From positions 8,494-72,493 of the forward strand of contig JBEKZL010000026.1 in assembly GCA_049509915.1 (NCBI GenBank): 64,000 bases of DNA. The letters run 5' to 3'. This DNA is from JBEKYD01 sp049509915 (GTDB lineage Bacteria > Acidobacteriota > Terriglobia > Bryobacterales > Bryobacteraceae). This document shows, one piece after another, positions 31,454 through 39,496 of this stretch. The notes under the pieces are model-generated. The model was given only the letters and a program-made list of their open reading frames with translations, was not told where the DNA came from and ran no database searches. The first letter of the stretch is position 1. Each line of letters begins with the position of its first letter. The translations under genes and the position numbers were made by a program.

Positions 31454-32242
31454 TTACGCTCCGAGTTTCGACGCCAGGTCGAGCATGTCCGTGGACACAA
31501 CATCGAAATCGTGGGGGTTGGCCTGGTCGGCCTTGCGTACGGATCCGAATTCATCCGGCCGATGGATGAAGCCGGTGCGTAGACCGCAGCCGCGCGCGGC
31601 GATCAGGTCGATGGAGTGGGCGGCGCACATCATCACTTGTTCGGGCTTCAGCTCCAGCAGGCTGACCGCGGTGAGGTAGGCTTCAGGATCGGGTTTGTAA
31701 TGCCTGGCCAACTCCGCCGAAAGAACGAGGTCCCACGGAAGGCCGGCGTGTTTGGCCATATCGGTGAGAAGCGCGACGTTGCCGTTCGACAGCGGCGCAA
31801 TGGTGTACTTCTTCTGGAGGCGCGTGAGGCCGGAGACGGAGTCGTGCCAGGGCTTCAGGCGGTGCCAGACGCGGTTCCAGTTGTCCTTTTCTTGCTCGGA
31901 TAGCCCTTCGATGTGAAATTCTATGAGCAGGTCTTCCAGTAGCGCGCGATTCAGGCGGTCGAGGTTAGCCCAGGGCATTTCACCCTTTCGCACCTTGTCC
32001 ATGGAAGGCAGGTAGCCCTCGCGCCATCGATCCGCAAACCGAGCCCAATCGACGCTCACGCCCTTGCTTTTTCCCCAGGCCCTGCCTTCTTCGACGATCG
32101 ATCCGCGCCAGTCGACCACGGTGCCGAACACGTCAAAGACGAGTGCCTTCACCGAATCCAACGCGGGTGCCGGACTCTCTCCGTGCAACGCCACGGCCGC
32201 AATACCGGCCCCGGCGGACTTCACAATTTCTCTCCTGGTCAT
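31454..32242 (-). CDS. Haloacid dehalogenase type II-like HAD hydrolase with Tat-like signal
   Basis: A 262-residue HAD hydrolase. The N terminus MTRREIVKSAGAGIAAVALHG has twin arginines followed by a weakly hydrophobic, glycine/alanine-rich stretch, like a Tat signal. The core then starts: nucleophile Asp in LVFDVFGTVVDWR, the helical cap, PLSNGNVALL (motif II, Ser/Asn), HYKPDPEAYL (motif III Lys), and CAAHSIDLIAARGCGLRTGF (motif IV with Asp), as in L-2-haloacid dehalogenases. Type II dehalogenases hydrolyse 2-haloalkanoates; the specific substrate here is not determinable. An exported HAD dehalogenase is unusual, since characterised ones are cytoplasmic. TATACT lies 8 nt upstream of the ATG. 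Confidence 0.85.
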   Translation of the reverse strand: MTRREIVKSAGAGIAAVALHGESPAPALDSVKALVFDVFGTVVDWRGSIVEEGRAWGKSKGVSVDWARFADRWREGYLPSMDKVRKGEMPWANLDRLNRALLEDLLIEFHIEGLSEQEKDNWNRVWHRLKPWHDSVSGLTRLQKKYTIAPLSNGNVALLTDMAKHAGLPWDLVLSAELARHYKPDPEAYLTAVSLLELKPEQVMMCAAHSIDLIAARGCGLRTGFIHRPDEFGSVRKADQANPHDFDVVSTDMLDLASKLGA

Positions 32243-32250
32243 GCCTCATC

Positions 32251-32256
32251 AGTATA
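32251..32256 (-). promoter_or_regulatory. -10 element (TATACT) of the HAD gene, near-leaderless
   Basis: On the minus strand TATACT is followed by 8 nt (GATGAGGC) and ATG 32242. The intervening GATGAGG could be read as a weak ribosome binding site only if transcription began within the -10, so a leaderless start is more likely. Confidence 0.42.
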
Positions 32257-32285
32257 CTGAAGGCGTTTGCCGCGACAGGCCGGGC

Positions 32286-33248
32286 CTATGGGTCCATCAA
32301 CTCGGGATACGCCGCCGAAACGCGATCGATCTCCTGGGCCTGGCCCGGCGAAAGCCCTTCATCGGGATCCAAACACCAGATGCCGTCGAGCAGGCCCTGG
32401 CGGCGAAGGACTTCGTGCACGCCCGCGATCGAGCCGCGAAATCCGTTCGCCACATCGAAGATGGCACCGTTGGCGTCGGTCAGCCGCGCGGCTGTTTCCA
32501 GCCATTGGGCGGCGTTCGGGTCGCGATGAATCGCCTCCAGCATGGCCACCGCACGGCGGGTCCAGACGGCCCACTGGCCTAGCAGGCCGCCTACCATGCG
32601 GAGACCGCGGAAGGTCGGGATCAAATCGAGGATGATGTGATCGTCGTTGCCGGTGTAGAGTGCAATTTCAGCGGCACGGCCCGATTCGGCCACGCCCCGC
32701 AGCACGTCGAGCGTGTGATAGCGGTTGAACGGCGCGATCTTGATGGCGACGACTGAATCCAGGCTGGCGAACCGGCGCCAGAAATCCACGTCGAGCACAC
32801 GGCCGCCGACCGCCGTCTGCAAATAGAATCCGATCAGCGGCAGTACCTCGCCGATTGCGCGCGCGTGCGCGATCAGTCCGCCGGTGGTGGAGCCGGCGAG
32901 CGAGGCGAGGCTCAGCAGCACGGCGTCGTAGCCCAACCGCGCGGCGCATTCGGCCTCACCGAGCGCCTGCGCCCGGGCCCCGCACACGCCGGCAATCTTC
33001 ACTACCGCGCGCCCGCCCACCTCATCGCGCGCGAGGGCGAGCACCGGCTCGTATAATCCGTGCTCACGAATGGCAAACTGGGTGGTGTGCACCCCCATCG
33101 CGATTCCGCCGGCGCCGGCATCCAGATAGTAGCGGGTGAGGCCGCACTGGCGGCGCTCATCCAGCTTGCGCCCGGCGGTCAATGCCAGCGGGTGTGCCGG
33201 AATCACGACCCCCTCGCGTAGCCGCCGGCGCCAATCAAAAGGCGCCAT
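32286..33248 (-). CDS. Dihydrodipicolinate synthase (DapA)-family aldolase
   Basis: A 320-residue class I aldolase-type TIM-barrel protein. The start ATG 33248 gives MAPFDWRRRLREGVVIPAHP, the usual beginning of atypical DapA-family proteins. The Schiff-base lysine is probably in VVAIKIAPFNRY, matching the DapA GIKxx position; LIGFYLQTAVGG is in place of the Tyr motif, and the barrel starts with GGIAMGVHTTQFAIRE. It is not a standard DapA (the GTTGE substrate motif is missing), so it probably cleaves or makes another alpha-keto acid. It overlaps the upstream epimerase gene by 14 nt, so it is the last gene of that operon. Confidence 0.8.
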   Translation of the reverse strand: MAPFDWRRRLREGVVIPAHPLALTAGRKLDERRQCGLTRYYLDAGAGGIAMGVHTTQFAIREHGLYEPVLALARDEVGGRAVVKIAGVCGARAQALGEAECAARLGYDAVLLSLASLAGSTTGGLIAHARAIGEVLPLIGFYLQTAVGGRVLDVDFWRRFASLDSVVAIKIAPFNRYHTLDVLRGVAESGRAAEIALYTGNDDHIILDLIPTFRGLRMVGGLLGQWAVWTRRAVAMLEAIHRDPNAAQWLETAARLTDANGAIFDVANGFRGSIAGVHEVLRRQGLLDGIWCLDPDEGLSPGQAQEIDRVSAAYPELMDP

Positions 33249-34242
33249 CGCGCACCTCGAAATGAGTCGGCTTGTCCAGGGTTGGCAGGCTGGCCGCGAT
33301 CCACTCCGCCTGCCGCCCAATCAGTTCAGCCGCGGCAACCGAAGGCGGTCCGAGCAATCGGCGGCATAGCGAGGAGTCGTTCAGCAGCGCGGTTTCCGCT
33401 TCACGCCCTTCGAACCGCGGCTCGATGCCGAACAGTTCGCCGAACCGCTCCGCGATCGAGCGAACGCGCAACGTCTCGGGACCGGTGACATTCAGGACGA
33501 GCGGGGGAGAGGACGTCAGCGCCAGCGCGCGGAGAACCATGGAATTCGCGTCGCCCTGCCAGATGACATTCAGCGCTCCCATGGCGAGCGGCACCGGCCG
33601 CCGCTGCCAGACGCTACGGCCGATATCGAGCAGCACGCCATAGCGCAGGTCGATGGCGTAATTCAAACGGACGATCGCCACCGGCGTGTGGTCGCGACTC
33701 GAGAAGTATTCGAAGATGCGCTCCCGGCCGAGCACCGACTGCGCGTATTCCCCAACCGGAGCGGGTGGTGTGTCCTCAGTGGCGCCGGAAGTGGACAATG
33801 GGTAGACATTCCCGCTCGACAGCGCCACGATGCGGGATCCGCGGAATCGCTCCGCGACCGTGGCCGGCAGTAGGGTGTTGGCGGCCCAGGTCAGCGGCAT
33901 GTTCCCGGTAGAACCGAATTTCCGGCCGGCCAAGAGCAGCACGTTCGGGCAGTCCGGAAGGCGCGCGACCCGCTCTCGATCCAAGAGATCGCAAGAGATA
34001 GTCTCGATGCCCCACCCGGCAAGCTGGTGCTCGGTTTCCCCGGAGGCGAAACGCGAGGCCGCGACGATGCGGCGCGGCACGCCGCTCCGGTCTGCCGCGC
34101 GCCGCGCCCGGCGGGCGAGCGAGGGCCCCATCTTGCCGCCGGCGCCCAGGAGTAGCAGGTCGCCCTCCAGGCCGCGCATGAAAGCGCAATCGGCATCGGA
34201 GGGGCGCGAGAGTTCGTCTTCCAGACTCAGGATCGAAGTCAT
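33235..34242 (-). CDS. NAD-dependent epimerase/dehydratase-like (extended SDR) protein
   Basis: A 335-residue short-chain dehydrogenase-like protein. The Rossmann glycine motif is LLLLGAGGKMGPSLAR (about residues 30-45), then CDLLDRE, the NVLLLAGRKFGS strand, and VALSSGNVYPL (catalytic Ser position). The YxxxK pair is not clear: EYAQSVLGRERIFE has Tyr, with Arg where Lys is expected, so classical catalysis may be altered. The start ATG 34242 was chosen because upstream frame extensions are antisense to the GNAT gene. It lies 10 nt after the GNAT stop and overlaps the DapA-like gene. The three together suggest modification and cleavage of a small carbohydrate or keto acid. Confidence 0.75.
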   Translation of the reverse strand: MTSILSLEDELSRPSDADCAFMRGLEGDLLLLGAGGKMGPSLARRARRAADRSGVPRRIVAASRFASGETEHQLAGWGIETISCDLLDRERVARLPDCPNVLLLAGRKFGSTGNMPLTWAANTLLPATVAERFRGSRIVALSSGNVYPLSTSGATEDTPPAPVGEYAQSVLGRERIFEYFSSRDHTPVAIVRLNYAIDLRYGVLLDIGRSVWQRRPVPLAMGALNVIWQGDANSMVLRALALTSSPPLVLNVTGPETLRVRSIAERFGELFGIEPRFEGREAETALLNDSSLCRRLLGPPSVAAAELIGRQAEWIAASLPTLDKPTHFEVRDGAF

Positions 34243-34252
34243 TTCGGTCGTC

Positions 34253-35104
34253 TCAGCCAAACTCCGGCCCGGCAATCGCAAACTGGTGGGCGGCAAGCAC
34301 CGGACACTGCTTACGTCCTCGGTACATCCGCAGAAAGGGCCGTTCCACGACGAAGCCCATGGATTCCAGCCAGGCGATCCACTCGCGCGCGGAGCACGGC
34401 ACGTCCACGGCCAACTCCTCACCAGGCTGGCCGGCCAGGCACCGGGACACGATATCCCGAGCCACATTCGCATCTCCGGCCACAACGGGACCGAGTTGCC
34501 GGTACAAATAGCCGGGCCTTCCGAAACAGTATCCCAGCATTGTCCCGCCGCGGTGCATCATCCAGGCCAGATCGGGCGCGCGGTGGTAGAAGGATGCCAG
34601 CAAAGCGCTATGATCGGCGCCGAAGACTTCGCAGTCGCGGGTGAAAACCTCGGCCAAATCGCCGGTTCCCATGGGGCGTACGTTCTCCGCAAGAGTACCG
34701 GAACGGCCGGACGACACCGCGACCTTCGCCCGCACCAGTTCGTATTCGCCGCTGAAGCCGAAGCGCCAGTAGAGAGGCTCGGCGAGGGGTGTGGCATCCA
34801 GGCGTACGCAGGATTCGCCCGCCAGAGCAGCAAGCGCGGAATCCAGCAGCCGCGTGCCGACGCCGGCGCGCCGCGCATTGGGATCGACCAGCATCATCGA
34901 GAGCCAGCTAAAGCGGCGGCCATAGCGAAGAATCGTTACCGTGCCGACAGGGGTGCCATCGCGCTCGGCCAGCCAGCCGCCTCCGTCCGGAGAACCAAGG
35001 AACCCGAGCCAGTCCTCCTCGAGCTGGTTCCAGCGGTTGAGGCGGCAGAGATGTAGGCCGGCTGGGATATCCCCGATGTGCATAGGGCGGATTGTCAAGT
35101 CCAT
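34253..35104 (-). CDS. Double GNAT N-acetyltransferase
   Basis: A 283-residue protein with two GNAT-like halves. The first (residues 1-135) has the acetyl-CoA pyrophosphate loop VDPNARRAGVGTRLLDSAL and the LYWRFGF end. The second half (140-283, starting ENVRPMGTGDLAEVFTRDCE) resembles the C-terminal domain found in YitH-type tandem GNAT proteins (Acetyltransf_18), including YRQLGPVVAGDANVARDIVSR. It should acetylate an amine using acetyl-CoA in the cytoplasm, substrate unknown. The ATG at 35104 was preferred over TTG 35119. It is 38 nt downstream of the flavin reductase gene and 10 nt before the epimerase gene, so all four leftward genes may be one transcript. Confidence 0.8.
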   Translation of the reverse strand: MDLTIRPMHIGDIPAGLHLCRLNRWNQLEEDWLGFLGSPDGGGWLAERDGTPVGTVTILRYGRRFSWLSMMLVDPNARRAGVGTRLLDSALAALAGESCVRLDATPLAEPLYWRFGFSGEYELVRAKVAVSSGRSGTLAENVRPMGTGDLAEVFTRDCEVFGADHSALLASFYHRAPDLAWMMHRGGTMLGYCFGRPGYLYRQLGPVVAGDANVARDIVSRCLAGQPGEELAVDVPCSAREWIAWLESMGFVVERPFLRMYRGRKQCPVLAAHQFAIAGPEFG

Positions 35105-35142
35105 AGAGGTTTGACCCAAGGCTCAATCGCCTAATCGTTTTA

Positions 35143-35751
35143 TCACGGCCGTTTCATTTTGAAGCCTGTCGTCGCCTCGGTGTAATCCGCGGCGTAACCG
35201 GCGCGCTGAACCGGATGCGTCGCCAGAAGTTCGAACAGTCCTTCCCTGAGATAGGCGGGATCGATGTGTACGCCAACGACTTCACCGATCGTGAGGTACT
35301 GGTCGAGTTCAGAACCGTCGGTGCCATGCAACTGGATAATCTGCACCAGCTTGCATTCAAGCGCCGCCGGGGCTTGCCGAACGCGCGGCGGCGTTATCAT
35401 CCGGCTCGCAGTGGCGTCCAGCTTCGCGAATTCGAATTCGCTGACACCGTGCGGCAGGGCGGCCGATGTCTGGTTCATTTTCTCCGCCAGCGGACGCGTG
35501 ACAAGATTGCAGACAAATTCGCCGGTCGCCCTGATATTGGATACCGTGTCCTTCCATCCCGACGAGCTGAACATTACCATTGGCGGGTGGTCGCACACCG
35601 CATTGAAGAAGCTGTACGGCGCAAGATTCAGGCGGCCTTCGGCGTCTCGGGTCGAAATCCAGCCGATCGGACGAGGCGCCACGATCGCCTTGAACGGATC
35701 GTGCGGCAGGCCGTGACCTTTCGAAGGCTCGTAGAAATAGAAGTCCGGCAT
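35143..35751 (-). CDS. Flavin reductase family protein (FMN-binding split barrel)
   Basis: A 202-residue flavin reductase-like protein. The FMN-binding motif FKAIVAPRPIGWISTRD is followed by NLAPYSFFNAVCDHPPMVMF, the KDTVSNIRATGEFVCNLVT segment and YLTIGEVVGVHI, typical of the RutF/HpaC-like split-barrel group (DUF447/Flavin_Reduct, about 200 residues). It would reduce flavin with NAD(P)H for a partner oxygenase, or act alone; no oxygenase lies nearby. The ATG at 35751 (MPDFYFYEPSKG) is used since TATGAT lies 7 nt upstream; two upstream ATGs (MMETM) are within or next to that hexamer. Confidence 0.85.
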   Translation of the reverse strand: MPDFYFYEPSKGHGLPHDPFKAIVAPRPIGWISTRDAEGRLNLAPYSFFNAVCDHPPMVMFSSSGWKDTVSNIRATGEFVCNLVTRPLAEKMNQTSAALPHGVSEFEFAKLDATASRMITPPRVRQAPAALECKLVQIIQLHGTDGSELDQYLTIGEVVGVHIDPAYLREGLFELLATHPVQRAGYAADYTEATTGFKMKRP

Positions 35752-35758
35752 TGTTTCC

Positions 35759-35764
35759 ATCATA
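35759..35764 (-). promoter_or_regulatory. -10 element (TATGAT) of the flavin reductase gene, probably leaderless
   Basis: On the minus strand TATGAT is followed by 7 nt and ATG 35751. The hexamer overlaps an alternative ATG, which would not be in the transcript if the promoter call is right. Confidence 0.38.
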
Positions 35765-35772
35765 TGCAAGGC

Positions 35773-36102
35773 GCGCGGCAGCTTCCAAGTTCCTGTCGCG
35801 CACGCGGATGCGACTCCCGATCCTCGATTCCTATCGGCCAGCGCTATACTCGCTTTGAGCGGTGAAGACGTTCCTTCAATCAAATGCCCGCTCAGTCGGG
35901 ACGTCAGGAATTGATCTTCACCGCCGCCATCGTCCTCGGTGCGAGGTCCTCAGGCCCGCCAGCCATCCGCTGCCCATCTGCCCCGGCGGAGAGGCAAATT
36001 CCCGGAATGGCGCCCGCCCAGACAAATGCAAAAGAGGAAGCGACAGCTTCCCGAGGTGCCGCCGGCGGTGCGAGGCACGCAACCACTTGGGGTTTCCCGG
36101 CG
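35773..36102. other. Intergenic, nothing recognised
   Basis: 330 bp between the SMP-30-like gene and the flavin reductase gene, both leftward. Open frames exist on both strands but have arginine/alanine-rich shadow composition and no family resemblance. No repeat or hairpin stood out. Confidence 0.4.
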
Positions 36103-37101
36103 CTACGCGAGCGACTCGGCCGGGAAAAGCGGGGGCGGCGCCGGCAGGCTGGCGAGGCCAGTGGCGCCACAGAAAAACCACCCCGCGCGCGGCGCTTGTC
36201 TTTGTGCCTCCGCCGGCATCCCTTCGACGGCAGTGGTGAACAGCACGCGGATGCGGCCATCGAGTTCGACGAATTCCGGGCAGGTCACGCGTGGCGAGCC
36301 GGGGAGGACCCACTCCGTCAGCACGGCCCCATCGGCGAGCCGCAGTTGCTGTGCGACTCCGGCGCCGGCGGCTTCCGGGTTGTAGAATGCCACCACGATA
36401 CTTTCGCCGTCCGGCGTGGCCCGTAAGCCGTCCGGCAAGGCCGGCAATGCCGACGGCGGGACCAGCAGCCGGCGCGAGACCAGTTCCCGAAATCCGGCCG
36501 TAAAGCGATACCAGGCGATCGTCTTCGGCAGCGAGTCGATATCGATCAGGTCCAGGCACTCGCCGGAGCACCGAAAGTATTTGCCGTTGGAGCACACTTG
36601 GCCGCCCACGATTTCCCGCACGGCGCGGGTGGCGCAGTCAAAGTGATAAAGCGCGGCCACCGGATCGCGTACTTGTTCGTGCTTGGTGCCGAACACGAGC
36701 CCCCCGGGAATCGCGATGCCCTCGTTGATCACCTCGGGCCGGTTGCCTGGGATCGTAATCCCGGTTTTCGCAATCTCGCCCCCCGGCACCTTGACCAGCA
36801 CCAGTTCCCGCTCCATGCCGACCAGGCAGATGCCGGGCCGAGTGGTCTCCACGAAAAAGCCGGGGCGCCCCGGCAGCCGAATGCTGGTATTGCGTCGCGT
36901 CTCGAGCTCGAGCAGGTTCAGGCTGCCATCGGTCCGTTCCGGCCCGTGTTGAATGGCGACCCACCCCAAAACCGGGGCATCGCCGGGCAAGTTCCGCAGC
37001 AGCCGCGGGCATTCGGGCAGGTACCGGAGTTCCTCGGTCGGAGGGCGATACCAAGGCTCCGCAGTTGTGCTTGGCTGAGGTGTCTCCACGGTCGCAATCA
37101 T
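36103..37101 (-). CDS. SMP-30/gluconolactonase-like beta-propeller protein
   Basis: A 332-residue cytoplasmic protein (no signal peptide) resembling the SMP-30/gluconolactonase/LRE six-bladed propellers. Characteristic stretches are VINEGIAIPGGLVFGTKHEQ, VAALYHFDCATRAVREIVGG, VCSNGKYF and LPDGLRATPDGESIVVAFYN; in the family the Glu and Asn/Asp residues in such loops bind one divalent metal and hydrolyse sugar lactones. The start ATG 37101 is tentative, and upstream extension to 37875 is antisense to the neighbouring c-di-GMP gene. A CATAAT lies just 3 nt upstream, too close to be its -10. Monocistronic by spacing (50 nt after the regulator gene, same strand). Confidence 0.72.
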   Translation of the reverse strand: MIATVETPQPSTTAEPWYRPPTEELRYLPECPRLLRNLPGDAPVLGWVAIQHGPERTDGSLNLLELETRRNTSIRLPGRPGFFVETTRPGICLVGMERELVLVKVPGGEIAKTGITIPGNRPEVINEGIAIPGGLVFGTKHEQVRDPVAALYHFDCATRAVREIVGGQVCSNGKYFRCSGECLDLIDIDSLPKTIAWYRFTAGFRELVSRRLLVPPSALPALPDGLRATPDGESIVVAFYNPEAAGAGVAQQLRLADGAVLTEWVLPGSPRVTCPEFVELDGRIRVLFTTAVEGMPAEAQRQAPRAGWFFCGATGLASLPAPPPLFPAESLA

Positions 37102-37151
37102 AGCATTATGCCGAACGGCGCCGGCGGCTGACCGCCGATGGCCGAGAGCTT

Positions 37152-39236
37152 CTAAACTACTAACTCCCTGGCGGCGGGTACCGATTTTCGCGCGGGCTGG
37201 CGCAAGGGAAGGCAACCGGCCGCCAACAGCTCGTAGACCCGGGGAAGTTCGACCGCTTTCGAATACCAAAACCCCTGGCCGTAACCGCAGCCCAACTGCC
37301 GCAGCAACTCGGCCTGCTCGGCGGTCTCGATCCCTTCGGCCACCACGTCGCGGCCGAGCGACTGGGCCAGTTGCAGGATCGATTGAACGATGGCTGCGCT
37401 TTCCACGCTGGCGCCGAGGCGGGCCACGAACGAACGGTCGATTTTGATGGTTTGAAACGGGAAGCGTTCCAGGTAGGACAGGGAGGAGTAACCGGAGCCG
37501 AAATCGTCCAATTTGAGCCCGACCCCCAGTTGCCGAAACGCCTCCAGCAGGGCGGAGGAGCAATTGGGATCGCTCATGACCACGGTTTCGGTGACCTCCA
37601 GGCGCAGCGCACCGGGAGCGAGACCGGCGCGCTCGAGCGCCTCGCAAACCACCGCCAGCAGGCGTCTGGAAGAGAACTGGCGGCCCGAGACGTTCACGCT
37701 GACGGCCAGCGACGGGTAGACGCGGCGCAGTTCGGCCATGTCGGCGCACGCCTGAACGAGCACCCACTCGCCCATTGCCGTAACCAGGCCGGTACGCTCC
37801 GCCAGGGGGATGAAATCTCCCGGCATGACCAGACCGAAACCGGGGCGCCGCCAACGCACCAGAGCTTCCAGACACCCAATGCGGCCTGTTTCCAGATCGA
37901 CGATGGGCTGGTAGTGGACCACGAACTCATGCCTCTCGATGGCGGCGCGCAGATCGGTTTCGAGGCGCAGCTCTTCCATTTCCTGGTCAACCATGCTTTT
38001 GTCGAATACATCGCTGCCGGCCTGTCCCTGGCCGCGGGCGTGACGCAGCGCCGCCCGGGCCTCGCTCACCAGATCCTGGTCCCGGCCGCCCGGGGAGGAA
38101 ACGGCAATCCCGATGCTGGCGGTAACGTAAACGATTTGCTGTTCGAGCAGAAAGGGTTGCAGGAACGCCTTGAGCAGGCGCATGGCGATGTGCTGGGCGG
38201 TGCCAAGACAGTCCGCGCCGCGCAACAGGATTGCAAACTCGTGTTTATCGGCCCGCGCCAGGGCGGTCATGGCGGCTTCGGGCATGGAGCCGAGCAGGTC
38301 GTTGAGGCGCTGGGCGACCGATTTGAGCAGCCGTCCCGTGCGGCCATCGGCGAGGTTGTACGCGACCCGTTCGAAACCGTCCAGCTCAAGCACCAGCAAG
38401 GCAGCCGGCAGAACCTCGGTGAGGGCCACCCGCAACTCCTCCTCGATCCAGTTTAAGTTTGGCAGGGAGGTATCGAAATCGATAGTCCGGCGGACGGTGA
38501 TATCGGTTTGACTCCCGCTGAGACGGACGGGCTTGCCGCGTTCGTCCCGCGCCGGGCCGCCGCGGGTTTCCATCCACCGGTAGCGTCCGTCCTTATGCAG
38601 GATACGGTACTCGCACTGGATCGTGTTCCAACCGTTTTCGAGCACGCTGCGAATCTGTTCCCAGACGCGGTCCGAGTCTTCCGGGTGGATGCGTCCGAAC
38701 CAGTCCTCAGTGCGGTTCGCGATCTCGTCTTCGGCAAAGCCCAGCATGGCTTTCCAGCGCGGCGAGTAGTGAATTTCGCGGGTATCGAAATTCCAGTCCC
38801 AGAGACCATCGTCGGCAAAACCGGCCGCGCGGCGGTACATTTCGCTGGTCAGGGGCAGCCCGCTATGAGCCAGGGCCAGGGAGTTTTCGATGCGGGCCTC
38901 GGCCTCAGGCAGGTCCAGCGGCTTGGTGAGATAGTCGTTGGCGCCCAGGCGCAGTGCGTTTACCGTGGCCGCCCGGTCGTGTTCGCCTGTCATTACGAGG
39001 ATGGGCAGATCGGCGGCGGAATAACGCTCCCGCAGCCGTTCCAACACATACAGCCCGGCGACGTCCGGCAGGTGGAGATCGACCAATACGGCGTCGAACG
39101 GCCGGACAGCGGCCATTTCCAGCGCTTGAGCTCCGGTGGAAGCCGACGCCACCTCAAAACGGACCAAACGGCGGGTCAAGCAATCGCGGTTGCTTTCATC
39201 GCCGTCCACCACCAGAAGTTTAGCTGCTTGTGTCAT
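37152..39236 (-). CDS. Response regulator with PAS, degenerate GGDEF and EAL domains (c-di-GMP phosphodiesterase candidate)
   Basis: A 694-residue cytoplasmic regulator. Receiver 1-120 with acidic pocket, phospho-Asp in AVLVDLHLP and Lys in YLTKPLD; PAS/PAC about 135-255 (WDWNFDTREIHYSPRWKAML, WMETRGG); GGDEF-like domain about 260-420, where the signature reads DKHEF instead of GGDEF (ALARADKHEFAILL), so cyclase activity is very unlikely; EAL domain about 435-680 with CLEALVRW, NVSGRQF, LEVTETVVM, LKLDDFGSGYSSLSYL, IKIDRSF, VVAEGIET and QGFWYSK, all expected catalytic residues visible. Net prediction: phosphorylation-controlled c-di-GMP hydrolysis, with the degenerate GGDEF perhaps as GTP sensor. 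No kinase gene is adjacent. Confidence 0.92.
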   Translation of the reverse strand: MTQAAKLLVVDGDESNRDCLTRRLVRFEVASASTGAQALEMAAVRPFDAVLVDLHLPDVAGLYVLERLRERYSAADLPILVMTGEHDRAATVNALRLGANDYLTKPLDLPEAEARIENSLALAHSGLPLTSEMYRRAAGFADDGLWDWNFDTREIHYSPRWKAMLGFAEDEIANRTEDWFGRIHPEDSDRVWEQIRSVLENGWNTIQCEYRILHKDGRYRWMETRGGPARDERGKPVRLSGSQTDITVRRTIDFDTSLPNLNWIEEELRVALTEVLPAALLVLELDGFERVAYNLADGRTGRLLKSVAQRLNDLLGSMPEAAMTALARADKHEFAILLRGADCLGTAQHIAMRLLKAFLQPFLLEQQIVYVTASIGIAVSSPGGRDQDLVSEARAALRHARGQGQAGSDVFDKSMVDQEMEELRLETDLRAAIERHEFVVHYQPIVDLETGRIGCLEALVRWRRPGFGLVMPGDFIPLAERTGLVTAMGEWVLVQACADMAELRRVYPSLAVSVNVSGRQFSSRRLLAVVCEALERAGLAPGALRLEVTETVVMSDPNCSSALLEAFRQLGVGLKLDDFGSGYSSLSYLERFPFQTIKIDRSFVARLGASVESAAIVQSILQLAQSLGRDVVAEGIETAEQAELLRQLGCGYGQGFWYSKAVELPRVYELLAAGCLPLRQPARKSVPAARELVV

Positions 39237-39413
39237 GCCTATCGTCTTCCCAGGCAGGCGGCTGGCCCGGCCTTAACCGTCTTATCGGCAGCGAGAGGGG
39301 AATTATGTAGGGGGAAGCGAAAAGCGGCCGGCTATCGGCTGCACCGGCGCGGTCGATCGCCGAAAGCTCGCCGGCTAAGTGGCCGATTTCGGCATTACGC
39401 CACGTATTAAGAA

Positions 39414-39477
39414 AACCGCTCCCTGGCGGTCGCGGCTCGGTTTCGCGGTTCCGAGCCGCGACCGTCAGGGAGCGGTT
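39414..39477 (-). terminator. Long-stem terminator downstream of mreD
   Basis: Two 27-nt arms (39414-39440 and 39451-39477) are complementary with a single G-U type mismatch, separated by a 10-nt loop. On the minus strand the stem is followed by TTTTCTT, so it fits an intrinsic terminator for the leftward mreBCD operon. The stem is far longer than needed; I recall similar CTCCCTGACGGTCGCGGCTC palindromes scattered in Solibacter genomes, so it is probably also a dispersed repeat. Confidence 0.75.
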
Positions 39478-39496
39478 GCTCTTATGAAGCTGTGTG

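Noticed and set aside
36103..37875. 590-codon frame containing the SMP-30-like protein with an N-terminal extension
   Set aside because: Codons upstream of 37101 overlap the EAL domain gene in another frame on the same strand and have shadow composition, so only 36103-37101 is kept.
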